The notes under the pieces: generated by a model
Databases searched by the model: none
The model's input: the letters and a program-made list of their open reading frames with translations, nothing else
Told to the model about the DNA's origin: nothing
Source: Alkaliphilus pronyensis
GTDB taxonomy: Bacteria > Bacillota > Clostridia > Peptostreptococcales > Natronincolaceae
Assembly: GCF_009017275.1 (NCBI RefSeq)
Contig: NZ_WBZC01000036.1
Coordinates: 1 to 47,304, forward strand
Length of the DNA stretch: 47,304 nucleotides
Reading direction: 5' to 3'
Made by a program: the position numbers and the translations under genes
Shown: positions 42,640 through 47,304 of the stretch, piece after piece
Layout: the number at the start of each line of letters is the position of its first letter
Position numbering within the stretch: the stretch's first letter is position 1

Positions 42640-43926
42640 ATGAAGCAAAGGTACGAAATACTACGTGAGGTTTTTAATATTGATAATGAAATTATAGATG
42701 CAGTACAGCAAACAGAAGAGGAAGTTCAATCACAATTTTTAAAAATTGATGAGATTAAAGAGTATAATCAATACAAGGTTCTTAAGGCAATGCAGGCATC
42801 AAGCCTCAGTGATCAGCATTTTCAATGGACAACCGGTTATGGATACAATGACTTAGGTAGAGAAAAGCTAGAAGAGGTTTATAGCAAAGTATTTGGTGGA
42901 GAAGATGCAATAGTAAGACCCACAATAGTCAATGGAACCCACGCTTTAACTCTATCCTTAACAGGTATACTTAAACCAGGGGATGAGATGATTTCAGTAA
43001 CCGGAAAACCCTATGATACACTTGACGAGTTAATAGGTCTAAGGGGATCTTATGATTTAAGCTTTAAAAATTTAGGAGTTAAATATAAGCAAGTAGATTT
43101 TTTAAGCAATGGTGAAGTGGATTATGATGGAATTCACTCTGAAATCAAAGATAGTACAACCCTTGTATACATACAGAGATCTACTGGATATGGCTTTAGA
43201 AGGGCTGTTGATATTGAAGCAATTGATAAAATTGTTCAAATAGCAAAGAAGAAGAACTCCAATATAATATGTATGGTGGACAACTGCTACGGTGAGTTTT
43301 TAGAAAGAAAGGAGCCAACAGAGGTAGGAGTTGATTTAATTGCTGGCTCTTTAATAAAGAACCCTGGTGGTGGACTAGCTTTATCTGGTGGCTACATTAT
43401 AGGAAAAAAAGCCTTAATAGATTTAATATCCTTTAGAATGACTTCACCTGGAATAGGCAAGGAGTGTGGTTTAACCTTTGGAACTTCACGCTCATTATTT
43501 CAAGGTCTATTTCTTGCACCCCATATTGTCAGTGAAGCTATAAAGGGGGCTGTGTTTTGTGGAAAGCTATTTGAGAGTTTTAACTATAAGGTAGTTCCAA
43601 AATATAATGATAAAAGAAGTGATATTATTCAAGCTATAGAATTAGGGGCAAAGGAGAAGGTTTTAGCTTTTTGTAAGGGAATTCAAGAAATGGCACCTGT
43701 TGATTCCTTTGTTAAGCCAGAGCCGTGGCATATGCCTGGCTATGATGTACCAGTAATTATGGCGGCAGGTGCATTTATTCAGGGCTCGTCAATTGAGCTA
43801 AGCTCAGATGCTCCAATAAAGCCCCCCTATGTTGTGTATTTTCAAGGGGGTTTAACCTATGAGCATAGTAAAATAGGAGCAATTAAGGCCCTACAAAATA
43901 TAAAAAACCTAGATAATAACATATAA
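42640..43926 (+). CDS. Aluminium resistance/methionine gamma-lyase-like PLP-fold protein
   Basis: A 428-residue fold-type I PLP enzyme of the family named for an aluminium resistance gene and often annotated methionine gamma-lyase family. The cofactor lysine is in AGSLIKNPGGGLALSGGYI. TTGYGYNDLGREKLEEVY, CMVDNCYGEF and the end VYFQGGLTYEHSKIG are also typical. It is widely found next to hfq/miaA in Firmicutes. The true substrate is unsettled in the family. A bidirectional terminator separates it from lexA. Confidence 0.9.
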   Translation: MKQRYEILREVFNIDNEIIDAVQQTEEEVQSQFLKIDEIKEYNQYKVLKAMQASSLSDQHFQWTTGYGYNDLGREKLEEVYSKVFGGEDAIVRPTIVNGTHALTLSLTGILKPGDEMISVTGKPYDTLDELIGLRGSYDLSFKNLGVKYKQVDFLSNGEVDYDGIHSEIKDSTTLVYIQRSTGYGFRRAVDIEAIDKIVQIAKKKNSNIICMVDNCYGEFLERKEPTEVGVDLIAGSLIKNPGGGLALSGGYIIGKKALIDLISFRMTSPGIGKECGLTFGTSRSLFQGLFLAPHIVSEAIKGAVFCGKLFESFNYKVVPKYNDKRSDIIQAIELGAKEKVLAFCKGIQEMAPVDSFVKPEPWHMPGYDVPVIMAAGAFIQGSSIELSSDAPIKPPYVVYFQGGLTYEHSKIGAIKALQNIKNLDNNI

Positions 43927-43929
43927 AAA

Positions 43930-43952
43930 AAACTCAGTTATTTACTGAGTTT
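43930..43952. terminator. Bidirectional terminator between the PLP protein and lexA
   Basis: AAACTCAGT (43930-43938), loop TATTT, ACTGAGTTT (43944-43952), with an A run on the left. Confidence 0.88.
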
Positions 43953-43963
43953 CAATATAATGC

Positions 43964-44590
43964 TTACATTTTTCTAAATACACCTATAACCTTGCCTAAT
44001 ATAGAAACATCCTTAACAATTATCGGCTCCATTGAGCTGTTTTCAGGCTGTAATCTAATATAATCCTTCTCACGGAAAAACCGTTTAACAGTTGCTGTAT
44101 CATCTAAAAGAGCAACTACAATATCGCCATTTTTTGCTACAGACTGCTGCCTAACAATTACATAATCATCATTCATAATGCCAGCTTCAATCATACTATC
44201 ACCATTAATAGTTAACATAAAAAGATTATGGTTTTCATTACCTACAAAATCCAATGGCATAGGGAAGGTATCTTCAATATTTTCAACTGCCAAGATTGGT
44301 TCTCCAGCAGTAACTTTACCTATTATAGGAATGTTAATCATTTCTTTGTTATATGTAAAATCCTCTGTATGATCCTCCAATAAAATCTCTATAGCCCTTG
44401 GCTTAGTAGCATCTCTCCTAATGTAGCCCTTAGACTCCAGCTTAGAAAGATGACCATGCACAGTAGAGGTTGATCTTAGTCCAACAGCTACACAAATTTC
44501 TCTAACAGAAGGTGGATACCCCTTTTCATTTATTTGGCTTTTCATATAGTTTAATATTTCAGCCTGCTTAACACTTAAATCCTCATACAT
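43964..44590 (-). CDS. lexA: SOS repressor LexA
   Basis: A 208-residue repressor-protease. The N-terminal winged helix includes [24 protein letters not shown]. The self-cleavage site is Ala95-Gly96 (KVTAGEPIL). The catalytic dyad is Ser132 (NGDSMIEAG) and Lys169 (TATVKRFF). The frame opens at 44611, but ATG 44590 with AAGGAG is the family start. Its promoter overlaps a LexA box, consistent with self-control. It is followed by the bidirectional terminator. Confidence 0.96.
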   Translation of the reverse strand: MYEDLSVKQAEILNYMKSQINEKGYPPSVREICVAVGLRSTSTVHGHLSKLESKGYIRRDATKPRAIEILLEDHTEDFTYNKEMINIPIIGKVTAGEPILAVENIEDTFPMPLDFVGNENHNLFMLTINGDSMIEAGIMNDDYVIVRQQSVAKNGDIVVALLDDTATVKRFFREKDYIRLQPENSSMEPIIVKDVSILGKVIGVFRKM

Positions 44591-44606
44591 TTTAGAGCTC
44601 CTTCCC

Positions 44607-44616
44607 AACATATGTT
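44607..44616 (-). promoter_or_regulatory. AACATATGTT palindrome, degenerate second LexA box
   Basis: A perfect 10-bp palindrome equal to the core of the Bacillus LexA box but without matching outer bases. It sits between the -10 and the ribosome site of lexA. Confidence 0.35.
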
Positions 44617-44627
44617 ATTTATTTTCC

Positions 44628-44667
44628 ATTATAACACAAATAATCAAATAATACAAACACTAGTTCG
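44628..44667 (-). promoter_or_regulatory. lexA promoter with LexA box
   Basis: On the minus strand the -35 is TTGTAT (44656-44651) and the -10 is TATAAT (44633-44628), 17 bp apart. The box CGAAC-TAGT-GTTTG (plus strand CAAACACTAGTTCG, 44654-44667) overlaps the -35. Both arms fit the Gram-positive consensus. Confidence 0.72.
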
Positions 44668-44676
44668 TAACATTAA

Positions 44677-45798
44677 TTACTCATCTAACCATTCGAAGTT
44701 GTTTACAATTTCTCTTTTTACATTTTTCTTATGGGCAGCATATAATTGAGTAGTGGTAACATTTTCATGATCCAATAGATTCTGTACATCATAAATTGAA
44801 AAGCCCTGTTGTATCAAGGAGGTAGCTGCTGTTGCCCTAAGCTTATGGGGACTATATCCATTTTCTACAGTTGTCCCCAAAACATAAGCTGTGTATTTTT
44901 TTACAAGGTTACGTATAGCTCTTGTAGTCATTCTAGTTTTTTGAAGAGAAAGAAATAGTGCATCTTTACTTTCTTCATTTAAGAGTACAGACTTTGGTCT
45001 TTCTAATTCTATATATTCCTTAACTACTTTTTCGCAGGTTCTATTAATAGGCATTAACACCTCTTTACCACGCTTTCTATAAATCTTAAATTCACCACGG
45101 CTAAAGTTGAAGGAGGATATGTTTAACTGGTTTAGCTCCTTTAAACGTAGGCCATAGGTAACAAACAAAATAATTATAGCCCTATCCCTAAGCCTGGTCT
45201 TTTCCCAATAGATTTTTTCCTTATCCGTAAAGGCAGCTCCTGTTTCTAGTACATCTAAAAGCCTTGCAACCTCATCGATTTCCAGTCGCTTAATTGCATC
45301 AGGCTGAGGCTTTGGTAATCGTATAGGATTAAAACCGTCGGTAATATTATTTTTCAATTTTTCGTCACGATACAGGTATTTAAACAATACTGAAAGGGAA
45401 GACTTTTTCCTTGCCAATGAAGGGTTATGGTTTTCAATTATTTTTTTACTGGTCTCATTTTCAACTATGTACCTACTGCAGTATTCACCAATAAAGTAAT
45501 TAACCACTCTTGCTGTTATTTTATTGAACTCATCAAGGCTAATTTCATATGGATTTTTTGCGGCTGTAATACTGCCTTCTAAAACTAAGTATTTACAGAA
45601 GAATAAAATATCATTTAAATAGGCGTGTCTTGTTGTAAGGGCAACAGCATTTTTTAAGTATATAAAGAAATCCTTCATAAACACAGGTAGCTGAGCCTCA
45701 ACTTCTAAGCACTGTTCAATTAAAGCTTGATCTGAAATAACGATATTATCTGGCTTATCGGACTTATTATGAACAGTTAACTTCTTCTTTTTTTCCAT
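44677..45798 (-). CDS. Tyrosine recombinase
   Basis: A 373-residue tyrosine recombinase. The N-terminal SAM-like core-binding domain covers residues about 30-150. Catalytic residues are Arg218 (TYGLRLKEL), Lys242 or Lys245 in the YRKRGKE hairpin, His318 and Arg321 (SPHKLRATA), His344 (LLDHENVTTTQ) and nucleophile Tyr353. The start is ATG 45798 after AGGGGTG; a GTG at 45807 overlaps that site. Base use is like the neighbours and no attachment site or phage gene is near, so it looks resident, not freshly acquired. Possible roles are XerC/XerD-like chromosome resolution or a specialised inversion. Confidence 0.92.
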   Translation of the reverse strand: MEKKKKLTVHNKSDKPDNIVISDQALIEQCLEVEAQLPVFMKDFFIYLKNAVALTTRHAYLNDILFFCKYLVLEGSITAAKNPYEISLDEFNKITARVVNYFIGEYCSRYIVENETSKKIIENHNPSLARKKSSLSVLFKYLYRDEKLKNNITDGFNPIRLPKPQPDAIKRLEIDEVARLLDVLETGAAFTDKEKIYWEKTRLRDRAIIILFVTYGLRLKELNQLNISSFNFSRGEFKIYRKRGKEVLMPINRTCEKVVKEYIELERPKSVLLNEESKDALFLSLQKTRMTTRAIRNLVKKYTAYVLGTTVENGYSPHKLRATAATSLIQQGFSIYDVQNLLDHENVTTTQLYAAHKKNVKREIVNNFEWLDE

Positions 45799-45970
45799 TA
45801 TTCTCACCCCTTATATATATTTTAATTACAAAGTGTATTCATTACAAGTAAAAAGCAATAGTTAAGTAAACATTATAAAAACATATTTCCATTTAAGCAC
45901 CTTTTTAGCAATAAAACATATTTTAGTAATGACTAGAGATAGTTAATAATTTTAAAGGGGGGCTAATTGT

Positions 45971-46174
45971 ATGGGTGAAGTAAAAAAAGATAATTGTGGA
46001 GGTATCTTTGGAGGTATAAGCAATAACAGCTTATTATTCTTCTTTTTACTACTAGTAATTATTTTCTGTAACTGTTACCATATCTTTGGTACTGGTGATA
46101 GTCTACTATTCTTCTTCTTATTATTAGTAGTATTGTTTGGAGGCAGATTCTTGTTTGGTGGATTCGGCTTCTAA
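45971..46174 (+). CDS. Small Phe/Leu/Gly-rich hydrophobic protein
   Basis: A 67-residue protein with GGGGGG before the ATG. Two near-identical hydrophobic blocks occur, SLLFFFLLLVIIF (about residues 20-32) and SLLFFFLLLVVLF (about 44-56), and the ends are Gly-rich (CGGIFGGI and FGGFGF). This resembles YjcZ-like small proteins of spore formers; a spore role is inference. Confidence 0.7.
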   Translation: MGEVKKDNCGGIFGGISNNSLLFFFLLLVIIFCNCYHIFGTGDSLLFFFLLLVVLFGGRFLFGGFGF

Positions 46175-46188
46175 GCTTCCATAATTAA

Positions 46189-46237
46189 AGCTACAAAAAA
46201 GACTCTTGAAAAATAAAGCTCAAGGGTCTTTGTAGCT
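46189..46237. terminator. Long hairpin after the hydrophobic small gene
   Basis: AGCTACAAA (46189-46197) plus GACTCTTGA (46201-46209) pair with TCAAGGGTC plus TTTGTAGCT (46220-46237), leaving an AAA bulge. There is no following T tract. Confidence 0.6.
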
Positions 46238-46331
46238 ATATATTAAACTATTAGTAAATCTCCATTTTTACATATCTCTTATATTTTAAGAGAGTTATAT
46301 TTAATTACAAGATGGAGAGAGGGGAATTAAT

Positions 46332-46991
46332 ATGAAGCAAGAGGATTTTAAGGAAGAGCAAATAAATACTTCTGTAGTACACAACTACATTCCAATAATG
46401 CTACTATTACTAACACTTGGTAGAAGAGATGAAGGCCTTAGTTCTTCTATTAATACATTAAGAAGACAGGAAATGAAGTTAGCCCTAAATACGCTTTGCT
46501 CTAATTTAAATGAAAAGGAGCTAAAGCCTATCTATACATTATCTGGAGCATTAGAGATATTGGATATTATAGATAGAATAAGAAATAAAACCTATAGAAT
46601 TGATAATTCATATATATCAAATGGTGGAGTTACTAATGGTGATACACATGAAAAACAGCTGGCCTTTATTAGGGGACTAAAAGAATATGCAAATGATAAG
46701 GACAGAAATCTACTTGAGGTTATAGAAGGCACTTTAACTACAATGCAAAAGCTAAAAAAAATTAACTCCTTAGAAGATAAAGCAAATTCAGCCTTTAATC
46801 AGAATACAAATGATTCAAAAATAAAGACCGATGAAGATATTAATATAAGTGATGAAGTTGCAACTGAACATGAGGAATATGTAGACTTTGGTACTTTAGA
46901 GGATGCAGATATAGGTGAAAATGAAGTGGATGAAAAAACTGCAATACATGAGTGTAATTATGAAGATGAATATTATAATATGAAGTTTTAA
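46332..46991 (+). CDS. Protein of unknown function with acidic C terminus
   Basis: A 219-residue protein not recognised. Residues 17-28 are hydrophobic (YIPIMLLLLTLG), not clearly a membrane segment. Residues about 30-150 are predicted mostly helical (SINTLRRQEMKLALNTL, LEILDIIDRIRNKTYRI, LLEVIEGTLTTMQKLKKI). Residues from 165 are strongly acidic and low in complexity. GGAGAGAGGGG precedes the ATG. It lies behind a small gene of spore-associated look, on a separate transcript. Confidence 0.72.
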   Translation: MKQEDFKEEQINTSVVHNYIPIMLLLLTLGRRDEGLSSSINTLRRQEMKLALNTLCSNLNEKELKPIYTLSGALEILDIIDRIRNKTYRIDNSYISNGGVTNGDTHEKQLAFIRGLKEYANDKDRNLLEVIEGTLTTMQKLKKINSLEDKANSAFNQNTNDSKIKTDEDINISDEVATEHEEYVDFGTLEDADIGENEVDEKTAIHECNYEDEYYNMKF

Positions 46992-47002
46992 CACCATTAT
47001 GC

Positions 47003-47056
47003 AAACCATATATAATTGTGCCTTAACTAAATGACACAATAATATGTGGTTTCTTT
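47003..47056 (+). terminator. Terminator of the unknown gene at 46332
   Basis: AAACCATATATAATTGTG (47003-47020) pairs with CACAATAATATGTGGTTT (47035-47052) with one mismatch and one G-U pair, followed by CTTTC. Confidence 0.6.
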
Positions 47057-47189
47057 CATCCCAACACTGTAAATGTCGAAATTACTCGATTATTTCTTAA
47101 AGGATAATGTTCAAATATAGGGAACTACTTAATATATATTGTTAATTGGAAATCTTATTTATGACATGATAATAAGTACAAGCATAAGG

Positions 47190-47244
47190 TGTATATACGA
47201 CATAGCTTCAGATATACTACCTATACGGTTGTATATACGACATA
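47190..47244 (+). repeat. Direct repeat, 15 bp, 40-bp period
   Basis: TGTATATACGACATA occurs identically at 47190-47204 and 47230-47244. Related TATAC units lie between them at 47213 and 47222. The copies are 40 bp apart, close to four helical turns, in the 313-bp tail without a gene. They may be regulator sites for a gene beyond the window. Confidence 0.65.
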
Positions 47245-47304
47245 AATTTGGGGTAGTGTGTAGGATGTTCGTATATATATAAGTTATATGAAATTTTGTG
47301 CAAA

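Noticed and set aside
44677-45798. Reading the tyrosine recombinase as an integrase of a mobile island.
   Set aside because: No flanking repeats, tRNA target, excisionase or phage genes are present, and base use matches the neighbours.
45838-45890. A possible dif or attachment site upstream of the tyrosine recombinase.
   Set aside because: The sequence AAGTAAACATTATAAAAACA resembles part of a Firmicute dif arm, but the second arm does not match and the spacing is wrong.
47074-47080. TGTCGAA, the core of a Spo0A box.
   Set aside because: A single 7-mer in 47 kb is expected by chance, and no promoter can be tied to it.

Overview
This window is a contiguous chromosomal segment from a low-GC, endospore-forming anaerobic Firmicute of the class Clostridia. 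Four things point there: the AT-rich sequence with strong GGAGG-type ribosome sites and many TTG starts; a ferredoxin-dependent 2-oxoacid oxidoreductase operon; the gene order mutS-mutL-miaA-hfq followed by a spoVK-type AAA ATPase and an aluminium-resistance/methionine gamma-lyase-like gene; and the order flavoprotein-cmk-ispH-rpsA. The flavour is Alkaliphilus-like, but that genus guess is inference. No rRNA, tRNA, CRISPR array, prophage or intact insertion sequence was seen. Most genes are housekeeping.

Layout. 0-5.2 kb: a Y-family DNA polymerase with a small partner gene, an ArsR-type regulator beside an MFS efflux pump, and a GNAT acetyltransferase. 5.2-9.5 kb: yajQ (minus strand), a MATE pump, an RluB-type pseudouridine synthase, another GNAT protein and an mnmM/ytqB-type methyltransferase. 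9.5-12.5 kb: a pyruvate carboxylase B/oxaloacetate decarboxylase alpha-like carboxyltransferase without its biotin domain, an unrecognised minus-strand protein with an RNase H-like start and a zinc-ribbon-like tail, and surE. 12.6-16.3 kb: korDABC-type operon ending in a MurR/RpiR regulator. 16.4-21.7 kb: histidine phosphatase, HI0933-type flavoprotein, a membrane-anchored unknown, cmk, ispH and rpsA. 21.8-27.8 kb: cheR, three tandem M42 aminopeptidases, a MerR/coiled-coil protein and a class I aminotransferase. 28.1-30.5 kb: a Co/Ni ECF transporter (cbiM-cbiQ-cbiO). 30.6-30.9 kb: a short transcription unit whose promoter carries a LexA-type box. 31-33.7 kb: an orphan histidine kinase and miaB. 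34.4-43.9 kb: mutS, mutL, miaA, hfq, spoVK, a small GTPase, a small UbiA-like membrane protein, a tiny CxxC membrane protein and the PLP-fold protein. 44-47.3 kb: lexA, a tyrosine recombinase, and two genes of unknown function that may be spore-related.

How it fits together. DNA damage and repair recur: Y-family polymerase, mutSL, lexA, and a 30-codon ORF behind an SOS-type promoter. tRNA and rRNA modification is another theme (miaA, miaB, mnmM, rluB). The least explained parts are: the LexA-box micro-gene near 30.7 kb; a dispersed repeat family with copies near 19.6, 26.5 and 27.9 kb; a 12-bp motif shared by the leaders of the MFS and MATE pumps; the RNase H-like/zinc-ribbon protein; and the compact UbiA-like protein downstream of the small GTPase. 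I could not run homology searches or folding, so family calls rest on recognised motifs and gene order.
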